DNA of 64,000 bases from Cymbomonas tetramitiformis (taxonomy: Eukaryota > Chlorophyta > Pyramimonadophyceae > Pyramimonadales > Pyramimonadaceae), in assembly GCA_001247695.2 (NCBI GenBank), contig LGRX02033479.1, positions 1 to 64,000 on the forward strand, in the 5' to 3' direction. The notes under the pieces are model-generated. The model worked only from the letters and a program-made list of their open reading frames with translations, was not told the origin of the DNA and did not search any database. Within the stretch, counting starts at the first letter, position 1. Each line of letters begins with the position of its first letter. Position numbers and translations under genes: made by a program. Positions 12,502 through 22,126 of the stretch are shown one piece after another.

Positions 12502-13400
12502 ATGCCGGGTGGCGACTTTAACTCAAAGAATTTCCCACCCCTCCCACGGAAGTCCGATCCTGACGGCAAGGATGTTCCTTCCCCTGATCCGCCGTCGTCT
12601 CAAGAAGACTTGTTGAGGACGATCTTGAATCTGCAACAGCAACAAGCAGAGGAGCAGCGTTTGCTACATGAGCAACTGCTACGACAGGCGCAAATCAATG
12701 AGTCACCAGAGGCTCACATCGCAGCTGCGGCTGCAAAATCGGGAACAGCGGATCCCGGCGGCACGGCGAAAACAGCGGAGCAGCTGTTGGAGCGCCGGAG
12801 GAACCTGGCTTACGTTCCGGAAGCCGAGGTGAATCCTTTTCCTCGTAGACCTGCGACACTGACTACGAGGATGCCTCAACTGTACGATCTGCACGGGAAC
12901 AAGACGTACGACGCACTGGCGAAGAAGTCGAACTCTTCAATAAAGTACGAGAGTTTGGTCCTAGCACCGGCGATGTAGTACCTGCATGATGTTGTTGTTT
13001 TTGGCAATGATTCTTTGGACAGCGCGGAGGCTGGTGGTGAGACGCTGGCGAGCTTGCATCAGCATTTTCACGAGTTGATGAACTCACTTCAGGGTGTGTA
13101 TTCAATGCTGTGCAACCGCTGCTCCGCTGGACAATGCGAGAGCTTCGTGCTCAACGGGAGCTGGACCCTTCCTCCTCTCACCGCGGAGGCGAGGAAGCTT
13201 TACGTGCGAAGCTTCAGTTTGTGGAGGATCGTGTGTACCAGGCATCAGACGGTGTGGTTGCGGATGAAGTGTTGCAACAGTGGTTGAACGACTTCGACAA
13301 ATCACGTGGTAACGCTGAGCACGAGTGCAAAGCAAGCCGCAAATGCTGAAACACACAATGGTCGCTGGAAACAGCGTGATGACACAAGCGGGATGAGGAG
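12502..13400 (+). pseudogene. Gag-like ORF1 of DIRS/PAT-like element
   Basis: Starts at the ATG at 12502 (MPGGDFNSKNFPPLP). A glutamine- and glutamate-rich predicted coiled coil follows at about residues 40-65 (LQQQQAEEQRLLHEQLLRQA). An in-frame TAG at 12976 interrupts the frame, which then continues with a LASLHQHFHELMNSLQGVYSM segment. Near 13110 the coding sense moves to another frame, where LRAKLQFVEDRVYQASDG and LQQWLNDFDKSRGNAEHECK continue the protein to about 13350. This organisation (coiled coil, then an all-helical domain ahead of the RT) is usual for the nucleocapsid-like ORF of DIRS elements. No zinc knuckle is visible. One stop and at least one frameshift make it a pseudogene. 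Confidence 0.7.
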
Positions 13401-13459
13401 AAGACATCTGGTGGTAAGGGCGGTAAGAATGGCCGGAGCGGTAAGCCCGCGGCCGATGA

Positions 13460-15087
13460 TTGATGTGCTTGGGACAACTCCGACCAACGCAACTGCCCTC
13501 TCCGGGCGTTGGTCCGAGCAACCTCGCCGTTCAGCAACGGGTGAGGCAGCGGAGAGGAACGTGGTGCATGGCGGGCGCCAGCTCAGAAGTGATGCAGTGG
13601 ATCGCAGAGGGCTGCAATCTGAGGTGGAGGCGTGGTCCTCCACCGGTTTTCGATCACGTGGTGTCGTTGCGCATAAGTGGCTGGACGCGGAGAAGGAGAT
13701 ACTGCTGGCGAACGGTGTGTGGTCGAGAGCGACAAGATCTCATGTTTCTCGCGCTTTTCTAGTGCAGAAATCAGGTACGAACAAGATAGTGGAGTCTGGT
13801 GGTGGACTTTCGCTGGCTAAATCAGTGGTGTTTGACGAGCAAGATGCGCATGGAGACGCTGAAGAAGCTTCGCAGGCTGGCGAAGCCGAACGATTGGCGC
13901 TTCAGCTTCGACTTGCAGGACGGCTGTCATGCACTGGGAATTCATCGCAACTTTCAGAAGTTCATGCAGTTCGACATCCGGGGAGAGCTGTTTCAGTGCT
14001 CGGCAGTACCGTTCGGGTGGAACGACCCGCCGCGGGTGTTCTGCAAGTTCGTACGTGTGATGGCGGAGGCGTTGCGTTCACCGCAAGCAGCAGAGGACCG
14101 CAAAGTTGTACGACGCCTTCGGGACGGTTCAGTGGTACGACAGCGCTGGTCGGTACGACACATAGCGGGATGTGCTGGCGGGAACAAGAACCAACACAGC
14201 GGGATGCGTGTCTTGCTGTACATGGCTGATTTTCTGGTGCGAGTGGACTCGTTCAAGGACGGTTTGCTTCAACGAGATCAAGTTCAGCGAGTGCTAAACC
14301 GTCTCGGGTTACAGCGCAACGAGAAGAAGGGCCAGTGGGATCCGGTGCAGATCATCGAGCACCTTGGCCTGGAGGTGGATCTGAAGCACGGACAATTTTG
14401 TGTGACAGACCAGCATGTACGAAAAAGCTATGTCAGAGCGAAGGAGATTTTGTGCGACGCATCGAGGAACCGAAGGTGGATTCCGGCAAGGAGACTGGCG
14501 TCTTTCACGGGACTCTGTTAATCGGTGTACCTTGCCGTACCAGCGGCGAGGCCCTACCTGAGAGAGCTTTACTTTGTGCTGGCGGAGAAGTGCAGCTGGG
14601 GTGCGAAGGTGAAGATTTCGCGTGCGGCGTGGTCGGACCTGGAGTGGAGGTCGCGACTGCCAGTGATGAGCAAGTGGATCGGTCGCAGGATCTGGAGGCC
14701 ACCGACGAGAGCGAAGCTGCACACAGACTTATCGATGATGGCGTGGGGTGGCGTACTCAACCTCAAGCAAGCTGCGAGAGGATTTTGGTCGGACGAGATG
14801 CGAGGCTGGCACATCACGTACCTGAAGCTGGAGGCCGTGTACAAGACATTAAGACATTACAGGCGTTTCTGCGGGAGCTCGAGGGCAAGGTCGTACGGCT
14901 CTACTGCGACAACCAAGCGGTGGTGCCCATGCTTTCTCACTTCATTTCGAGAAACCCGGACTTGATGAGGAGGATGCGCAGACTGTGGTCGCTCGTAGAT
15001 TTGCACGACATCGAGCTCCACGCTCGTTACATCCGCAGCGAAGCCTACGTGTGGGCCGACAACGTTTCTCGTGGCGAGGACTTTTGA
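13460..15087 (+). pseudogene. Reverse transcriptase and RNase H of DIRS/PAT-like element
   Basis: The RT begins with a conserved lead-in (NLRW then GPPPVFDH) at about 13610-13660. It continues through SRAFLVQKSGTNK and MVDFRWLN, the palm motif FSFDLQDGCHALGIH and VPFGWNDPPRVFCKF. The catalytic box at about 14217-14232 reads LLYMADFL, where this group normally has Y-x-D-D, so one of the two catalytic aspartates is replaced by alanine. An in-frame TAA at 14519 and a frame change near 14865 follow. RNase H is recognised by LHTDLSMMAWGGVL, LKLEAVYKTLRH, VVRLYCDNQAVV and, near the end, EAYVWADNVSRG (last conserved Asp). The protein copies element RNA into DNA and degrades the template. This copy cannot be functional. 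Confidence 0.85.
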
Positions 15088-15119
15088 CGATTGGAGACTC
15101 AACCGCGACTGATTCGAGT

Positions 15120-15524
15120 GGGCCAACAAGCAGTGGGGGCCCAACATGGTGGACCGGTTCGCGTCCGAGATCGATCTCAGCGCAACTACCGCGGTACTTC
15201 GCAGCCTGGAAGGATCTTCGGTGCGAGGGTGTGGGCTCGTTGATGCATGGTTACTGGCGGGGGGAGAACAACTGGGTGAATCCCCCGTGGGCGCTGCTGG
15301 ACAAGGTGGCTCACAAGCTGTGGGAGGAGGGAGCTGCTGCGACGGTGGTGGCCCCGTACTGGCCGGGTCAGTCCTGGTTCCGAGAGCTGGAGGCGCTGGT
15401 GACCGAGGTGGTCATCATGCCGAGGCGCAGAGACCTGTTCACTCCGAGCAGGCTTGAAGGGTCCGAGCTGCTCGGGCCCTCCAAATGGGACGCCGTGATG
15501 TTTTTCATCCAAGCCTCCCCGTGA
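15120..15524 (+). pseudogene. Post-RNase H NPPW (methyltransferase-like) domain
   Basis: Downstream of RNase H the frame carries VDRFASEI, then LPRYFAAWKDLRCEG (with a frame change between them near 15180), then NNWVNPPWALLDKVAHKLWE and AATVVAPYWPGQSWFRELEAL. The NPPW tetrad followed by a helix and a hydrophobic strand with PYWP is the conserved block after RNase H in DIRS elements, and it resembles motif IV of phage Dam-type adenine methyltransferases. Whether it methylates anything in this lineage is unknown. The frame ends with a stop at 15524. Confidence 0.65.
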
Positions 15525-15535
15525 GTTTGTTTGCT

Positions 15536-15763
15536 GCTCGCCTGAAGAGTTCATCGGCTCGCCTGAAGAGTTCATCGGCTCGCCTGAAGAGTTCATCGGC
15601 GACTTTGGCGACACCTAAGGTGACCGTGGGAACTAGACTTGAAGTCTTTTGGGTGGATGATGACAAGTTATACCCAGGGATTGTGAAGGGCTTCAACGAA
15701 GACGGTGCAGCGCATGTGGTGTACGACGACGGAGTCTCTGAACTTGTCGGAGGAAAGGTTTAA
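15536..15763 (+). pseudogene. Tudor-like domain after a 3 x 7-residue repeat, DIRS/PAT element
   Basis: A 21-bp unit repeated three times (15535-15600) encodes ARLKSSS three times over. It is followed by VTVGTRLEVFWVDDDKLYPG and a continuation ending HVVYDDG near 15730. The spacing of VGTRLEVFW, YPGIVKGF and VYDDG is that of Tudor/agenet-type barrels, which bind methylated lysine or arginine. Located between the RT polyprotein and the recombinase, it could tether the integration complex to chromatin. That role is inference; the resemblance is by pattern only. Confidence 0.55.
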
Positions 15764-15785
15764 CATTGTGTGCAGCGTGGGTGTG

Positions 15786-16990
15786 TCCGAGCAGAACGGC
15801 AAGGCAGCGGAAGTGTTGAGCGAGAACATGGATTGCGGAGGCAACTACGAAGAGAACAAGCGCGGTGGTGGCACACAGAACCTCTTCATTCGTCCACTCT
15901 GTGGACGGTGGAGGAATGAGCTGGGTCAGTCGCACTTTACTGACCTGGCAATTCTGATGCAGCGACGGTCGCTACTGGACTCAACACTAAGTAACTACGC
16001 TCCGAAGGCGGAGAAGTTTGTACAGTTCTGTGAGCGCCAACATCGACAGTGGTTGCTGGCGTCAGCAGGGACTGCGTTGCTGTACATGGCCTTTCTTCTC
16101 GAGACCGGCAACATCAAGTCGACCTCGTTGCAGCCACACCTCTCGGCGATCAACAACTACCACGAGGAATTGGGCCTAACTGGACCGGCAAAAGGTCGTG
16201 CTGTGACCCGAGCCGTGAAGGGAATGGCTACGATCCAAGCAGAGGCTGCGGGGCACGAGGAGAACATCGTGACGCAGAGGACTTGGCTTCCAGCCAGACA
16301 TGTGCGACATGTTCACGAGGCGGCTTTGAAGTTGTTGCCGAGGTCTTCAGCAGACCTTCTTTTACTTCGTGTTTTCGCCTACGTGGTCATTGCCTTTGTT
16401 ACTTTTGGCAGACCAGGCACGGGAACATCCTTGTCCCGTGTGCACGTGCAGCACGGCGGCCGGACGGCGATGCACTTTCTGTGGTTCTGCTTCGGGAGAA
16501 AGGCCGCCGACATCACCTAGTGAAGAGGCGCCTGTGCATTCCCTGGAGTGGGGTACCACTGTTGAGAGAACTGGTCTCACACCGGGAAGCACACCGTGAT
16601 GCAGCGTGGAGCAGAACTTCGAGGACTCAGCCGGATGGTTACTGGCTGCTACCGGAGGACCCGAAGAACTACAAGGCTTCAGTTGCTAATGACTGGATTG
16701 GTTTGGCTCTCAGTGAGCTGGATTCTAGACCTCCGGAAGGTGGTCATTTTTCTTCACACAGTACCCGGACGGGTGCAACTACTTGTGCTCAAGCTGTGGG
16801 CGTGACGATAGAGAAGGTGCTTTTTCGGAGGCTTGTCACAGCACTCTTCAGCAGTGCAGCACTACATCAACCCGACAGCTGTGAGGGACATGGACATGGA
16901 CTACTACTTTCTTTGCTTGGTTGACGTGTTCACAGTAACAGATTTTCAGCAGATCTTGCATGCCTCACTTATGGCAAATGAGGATCCGAG
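15786..16990 (+). pseudogene. Tyrosine recombinase of DIRS/PAT-like element
   Basis: This would integrate the circular double-stranded element DNA. The N-terminal SAM-like domain includes RRSLLDSTLSNYAPKAEKFV and YMAFLLETGNIKSTSLQPHL with SAINNYHEELGL. The catalytic domain starts with RVFAYVVIAFVTFGRPGTG, which carries the first Arg. The frame then shifts near 16510. In the new frame HSTRTGATT gives the His-x-x-Arg box (about 16757), and in a further frame VQHYINPTA (about 16857) gives the nucleophilic Tyr in its usual context. All four signature residues (R, H, R, Y) are therefore still readable, but in three different frames. Confidence 0.8.
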
Positions 16991-17001
16991 CAAAAGAAAA
17001 A

Positions 17002-17162
17002 TGTTCAAATTGGAGTAGAACAGAATTTTTGTGGTTTCAGAATTTCGAAATCCGTGACTCCTGCTGCAGCCGAGCTGATGACAAGGACACATGTAGAATG
17101 TAGGTCCGTGACACAGAACAGCAAGGTTACAAGTAGCCACGAACCGACACGCCAGTTCAGCT
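17002..17162 (+). repeat. Right direct repeat of DIRS/PAT-like element
   Basis: Same orientation as 12121-12275, with AATCCGTGACTCCTGCTGCA and GCAAGGTTACAAGTAGCCAC shared. A small duplication (ATGTAGAATGTAGG) distinguishes it from the left copy. Confidence 0.85.
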
Positions 17163-20039
17163 CTGCGCCTCGTCCCTTGTGGATTCTTTGCGGAGAGGGC
17201 GTCTCGGGAGCCGCTGCAGACGGCTGGTGTGGAGGAGCGGCGGAAGGTTGCCTTGTATGGTGACGACTCTCCGCATAGGCTGGTGCCTTTTGTGGTGGAG
17301 GCATTCGGGTGGTAGGGTGTGCACGCTGGAGGATTTTCCACAGTAGTATATCGCTTATTAGCGAAGAATGGATGGGAATGATCGAAGAGATCGATGTGCG
17401 TGATTTGCTTTACAGTTAGTGACTTTTGCTTTGAGATATGGTGAGGGTTAGGCTCCGATGTTTGGACATTTTAGTTAGGGTCGTGTCTTCTTTGGAATCA
17501 TGTTGTACCTTTGTCATCAAGACTCCTTGGACTAACTTAAGCAAATGGCATTTTGATTCAATTCCTCCACCAAGCAAGCCCATACTCCAGACCATGCACC
17601 CCCCTGCCCTCTCCCCAAAGTGTGTGCATGTGTGTGCATGGCTGCAAACAGATTTTGTGCAGCAATATATAATTTTCTCACAGTTGAATAGATACTCATG
17701 GCACACAGGATGGCAATAACTTTGTGAAGCTTCCATGATGGTTTCAAGTTGATGAGCAAGTTGCATGGATCCGTAGTAGCAAACAAGGTTTCAGCTCAAC
17801 ATTCGTGTCATCGGCCAGAGGAGGTTTTTGTATGATTGTTTACGTACGTTGTGGAATGAAGCTGCAGGAACTTACTTTTAGGGTGTGTCTTTCTCCATGT
17901 GAGATTATTGCATATGTTGTTAATTGCAGCGGGAGCTCTCATCACCTGCTGAGGAGCAATCACAAAATCCTCAAAACTCAGTTGAGTTATATAATAACTT
18001 CAGAAAGCTATCACACACTTATCTAGAGCTGCAGACCAACATCAGCCATCCAGACAGCGCCCGTATGGGAGCTGAGAGTATTGAGAGCGCACAATGCTAA
18101 CCGTGAGAACACTGACCAGCAAGTGGGGATGCGCATATGTCTTCGCAATTAACATGCGAATGTAACATAAACTATGGGCTCTGGCTGCTCCTAGACCTCT
18201 ATAGCATATGTCAGCAGCCAATACAACAAGTAGTGTGCATGGCTGGTATGAACACACAAGGGCAGGCATGTGCGTGGTCATCGATGAGCTGTTTGCAATC
18301 CTAAAAGCTCCTTGCTCAACTGTTGTATACCCCAGTGGTACTACTGCCCATGGCTTTGGTACTGCTATCTACCCATGGCAGCGGGATAGATCTGAGAGTC
18401 CCTCGCAGAGCTCTCACAGAGCACCACCGAGCAAACCACCGTTCCCACTTGTTGCCACTCCCTCTCCTGCGTGGTATCACCCCCTAGTTGCACCAACCCA
18501 CCCGCTCCTCCAGAGGCACCTCCCAGCACTCCCATTCGTCTGCTAGCCTCCCCTGCACCCTCACCATTAGCCCCACGCCCCGCCCCGACCGACGCTGTTC
18601 CCTCCTAATCCAGCAACCTCCAACCCACGAGCAAGTCTGTCTCCGCATTGCTCCAACAATGCAATCAACCTTCGCACCGTGACCTCACTTCTACTAGCCT
18701 GCATGATCAAGTGACCATCATTGACCTCTCCCGGATCTCTTGGTTCCCTTTTCAAAAAATAACTTGTCTTTTGCCGGCGGGTTCCCATCAAAATATGCAC
18801 TCAAAGTACGTATGTACTCAATCACCACTACTGCCCCCTCCTCCAGCGCCCCCTTTCCCACCCGGCCCCCGACCCAAGCACGCTCGCCCGGCCAGAACAA
18901 CTAACTCAACCCGAGTGCCCACTTGCTTGAAGCACTCCCATCCCCGGGTCTGCGGATCCCACAGGAGGCGCCTAGCTAGGTAAGCATCGGAGATGCTCAA
19001 CCGGCGAGTCAAAAAAAGCTAACCACGCACGTATCAACAAGGTTTTCATTGGCTTCGCTCGCTTGATGCTGCGAACACATCTGTGCGGGCAAGACTTGTG
19101 AGCCTTTCTAGAGACGACGGGGCTACGTGGCACCTAAGTGCCTTGTCACAGGAGGGCCGGGCTTCCGCCTCAATCCCATTGCTTCGACGGTTATTGCACT
19201 TTGGTGTGACCCTTTCATTGGTGCGGGAAGTATCTGCGGTGGGGACTGGGAGGTGCGCATGTCGGGGAGTGGTTGACCAGTTCGGAGCCCTACCACTATC
19301 TGACCTGCAGCCGGCGTTACAAAGCGACGTTCTAAAGCGATGAACTTCGAACGAGAAAAGAATTTCGTTCATCGTATGTCGAGCCTCAATAATACTTCGA
19401 AGACTCAGACTCTCTAGGAAACTCAGACTGTGCGACCTGACGTGTAACACCGCTCCTTCTTGCCTTAGTAACTCTTCACCATCGAACCTGAAGGCGAGCT
19501 CAAGTGAACATTGTGCGTTACGATGCACTGTCAGCTGCCAAGCTGGTCAACGTGGTGTGACAGAGTCTGTGATCCCTAGTCTCCCAACAAGCCTTCACAC
19601 CTCAGAGTCTATGCGGAGCCTCTGAAGCATAACATCACAGTTCCTGAATCTGAACACAGCGAACGGCGTGCGACTGAAGTACAATTTCATCTACCAGGCA
19701 CTTGTAAAATGCGACCTAGCGAATCAGAACGTACACTAGTAACTTTATGGCAGCGTAAGATGCCAGGTAGGCGATTCAGTTTAAAAGAAAACTTCAGTTG
19801 TGGCATGCCATTCACCGTTGGAACACTAGCACCTCCGGAGGCTCGACCTTTACGTAGGTGGGGTCGAACCTTGCAATAATACTTCGAAGATTCAGAATCT
19901 CTGGGAAACTCAGCGTTTGCGACCTTTGGGACGTACGTGACACCGCTCCGTCTTGCGGTACAGGTTGTATTGTGCCAAGATGAAGAGGAAGACTGAAGAA
20001 TCGGAAGACTGAGATCTGAAAGGGTCGTAATGAAAAAAT
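17163..20039. other. Intergenic region, no supported gene
   Basis: Nearly 2.9 kb without a gene I can defend. The part 18400-18970 is C-rich with scattered open frames of biased composition. A diverged direct repeat is present: 19388-19460 and 19875-19960 share AATAATACTTCGAAGA followed by a TCTCT..GGGAAACTCAG-type block and ACACCGCTCC. This suggests remnants of two copies of one old element. I see no terminal repeats or target duplications. Confidence 0.55.
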
Positions 20040-20430
20040 GCGTTTTTGGGACATACCCCCCGATTTTGGGACACCCGGGGGGGCCGTAGGCCCCCCTTGA
20101 AAGTGCTTGTTTGGGACCGAGCCTTTGGGACATGTAGGAGGCCCCCAAAGCCGTAGGTTTTTTGGGACCGTAGGTCCCATGGGGCCGAAGGCCCCGAGGT
20201 TTTGGGACGTTTCGGGGGCCGCAGGCTTTTTGGGACCGCAGGTCCCCATGGGGCCGAAGGCCCCGAGGTTTTGGGACGTTTCGGGAGCCGTAGGCCTCCA
20301 ACTCTTGGCGCTTCACTTGAGACCGAAGGTCCCAAGCCTTTGGGACATGTTGGGGGCCGAAGGCCCCCAAAGTCATAGGTTTTTTTGGGACCGCAGGTCC
20401 CACGAGTCTTTGCAGGACATGAACGATATA
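20040..20430. repeat. Cluster of short GC-rich palindromes (GGGRCCGNAGGYCCC type)
   Basis: About ten near-perfect hairpins occur in 400 bp, each of the form GGGACCGNAGGTCCC, GGGGCCGAAGGCCCC or GGGGGCCGNAGGCCCCC. They are separated by CAAAAA/TTTTTGGGAC spacers and include a duplicated segment of about 70 bp around 20160-20285. The loops are mostly GNA. Minus-strand open frames here (proline/lysine/glycine repeats such as VPKPRGLRPHG) simply follow the hairpins. Confidence 0.85.
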
Positions 20431-20814
20431 ACGTGACATCCATAACCCACTACAACGTTTTGGTTCTTTCCACACATAAGATGTGTGTGTGTATATAGTC
20501 TATATACTTTCATATTCATATGAAACTATCGGAGCATACGTGTATGTGTGTGTATATACAGTGTGGGCCCGATTTTAAGCAACAGCCGTTTAAGCGACCA
20601 ACGCTGGAATTCTCAAAAATTAAGCGGTTTCCAGCCTTTGCAAAAAGGTTGGATATTTTGCCAACCCCGTTAAAGCAATTCGAGCCCTCTGAATGGAGAT
20701 CGCGAACATTGGCATTTTTGCTGTTTTTAGCAATTCCAACCTCCAACGATGAAAATTCTCAAAAATTTTGATAAACCTGATGACACCACCTAAATTTCGA
20801 ACAAATTTCTGCGG

Positions 20815-21013
20815 ATTTTCGGCTTATTCGTAGGCAGATTTTCAGCTGATTCGTAGTTTGATTTTCAGCTTGTGCATAAACAACTTTTTAGCTTGTGCAT
20901 AAGCTGTTTTTCAGCTTATTCGTAGGTTGATTTTCGGCTTATGCATAAGTTGAGTTTCAGCTTATTCGTAGGTTGATTTTCAGCTATGCATAAGTTGATT
21001 TTCGGCTTATTCG
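20815..21013. repeat. ~22-bp minisatellite
   Basis: Imperfect tandem units based on TTGATTTTCAGCTTATTCGTAG, alternating TTCGTAG and TGCATAA ends, about nine copies. The array ends directly at the TA of the pogo-like element. Confidence 0.8.
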
Positions 21014-21015
21014 TA

Positions 21016-21946
21016 CAGTAGAAACTTTATTGTTTTTTATTGTTTTTCGTGCAAGTGAAAAACTAATTGAAATGCAAAACTTTTTGGGACACATCAATTA
21101 TATATTTTTGAAATTTATCCTTATCTTTATCTTTGAGCTCCGCCATTTCAATTATTTAGTTTCGAACTTTATTATTATCTTTGCAAGCCTTGAAATGCGG
21201 TTACCGCGTTAAATATTGTGGTGTTTGTTTGTCCTGATCGGCCCTTGTCCGGATAAAACAAACTGCCTCATCGACAACTCTATAACGATCAGATCTAAAA
21301 TTGGTCGATCCAATCGTTATAGAATTACTAGTCGATAGCGGCCCCGAAATTCCTGCATTGATATCTTGGTGTTACTAAAACGTGCTTGATTTTTTAAGCA
21401 TCACCGCCGACGTAACGGTGTGTCTGCGCTCAGGTGGATTTGCCTAGGCCCACCTTGAGCACGGCGTGGGGCCCTATACGGCTCTAATCGGTCGTCGTCA
21501 ATCTAAACGGACGTCGTCATCGGATTCAGCATGGTCGAAAATGGTTAGGAACATACCCACCTTGTCGGGACCCTGTCGGTACATCACGCCTTAGCGGGGG
21601 ATAGCGAAACGCGCGTGCCTGGCCGGAGCCCGCGCACGGAGCCGTATATGCGTGCAAGATATTTCGAAAATGGCGCTTGCAGCAATCTTTTAGCGTGTAC
21701 CGAGTTTGTTTTTCGCTTTGCCATTTTTTGCCCAGCCACGTCCGTCCGAGGCGCAGAATTAAATGCGTACTTTATCTCTACGTTTACCAGCTGTAAAAAG
21801 ACGAGATCCAATATTTAATTTTTGGCTTATCTTTTATCTTTTCACGCCTGCCTGTAATATTTCAATAATTAATTCGAAATTTATCTTTACAGCGAATTTT
21901 TAAAGAAATTCGTTATATAATTAAAAAAGTAATAGAGTTTCTACTG
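21016..21946. mobile_element. Pogo/mariner-type MITE (TA target site)
   Basis: The left end is TA then CAGTAGAAACTTTATTG. The right end is AATAGAGTTTCTACTG then TA, the inverse with one mismatch. TA duplications (21014-21015, 21947-21948) and a CAGTA-starting inverted repeat are the signature of the Tc1/mariner superfamily, pogo branch. The 931-bp interior contains an inner inverted pair around CTATAACGATCAG/CGTTATAGAAT (21280-21330) and no transposase frame, so it is non-autonomous. Confidence 0.85.
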
Positions 21947-21956
21947 TAGGTTTATC

Positions 21957-22125
21957 ACAACAACAAACACGCTTAGATGGGGTCCCTCGGGCACCCCTGA
22001 AAGGCCTGTCGGACCCCCCATATTTAGTCACGCTACCGCTGCCCATGGCAGACCCCACCGCACTTGCCCCCATCGCGCCCGTCTCAGCCGTCAGCAAACG
22101 CCCCAACCATGCCCCCCTTTTTCAG
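21957..22125. repeat. Dispersed repeat block A, inverted copy
   Basis: Reverse complement of 50482-50655 with few mismatches; for example AACACGCTTAGA, CCCTGAAAGGCCTGTC and GCCGTCAGC(A)AACGCCCCAACC are all shared. It abuts the DUF4218 coding fragment, so it is likely a terminal or subterminal part of the same transposon family. Confidence 0.8.
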
Positions 22126-22126
22126 T

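Larger units (their letters stand above)
12121..17162 (+). mobile_element. Decayed DIRS/PAT-like tyrosine-recombinase retrotransposon
   Basis: About 5 kb containing, in order, a gag-like region, reverse transcriptase, RNase H, an NPPW methyltransferase-like domain, a Tudor-like domain and a tyrosine recombinase. It lies between direct repeats at 12121-12275 and 17002-17162. DIRS-type elements use a tyrosine recombinase instead of a DDE integrase. The direct rather than inverted orientation of the flanking repeats points to the PAT/Ngaro arrangement (split direct repeats) rather than DIRS1 itself. The reading frame is broken by stops at about 12976 and 14519 and by frameshifts near 13110, 13780, 14865, 15180 and 16510, so the copy is dead. 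No short target duplication is expected for this class, and none was seen. Confidence 0.85.

Noticed and set aside
19687..20475. 262-codon minus-strand frame with VPKPRGLRPHG repeats
   Set aside because: The frame is the translation of the palindrome cluster; repeats are dictated by the hairpins and the flanks are unrelated.
20559..20600. Second pogo-like end (TACAGTGTGGGCCCGATTTTAAGC)
   Set aside because: The start resembles a mariner/pogo terminus after TA, but no matching inverse end was found in the following kilobases.
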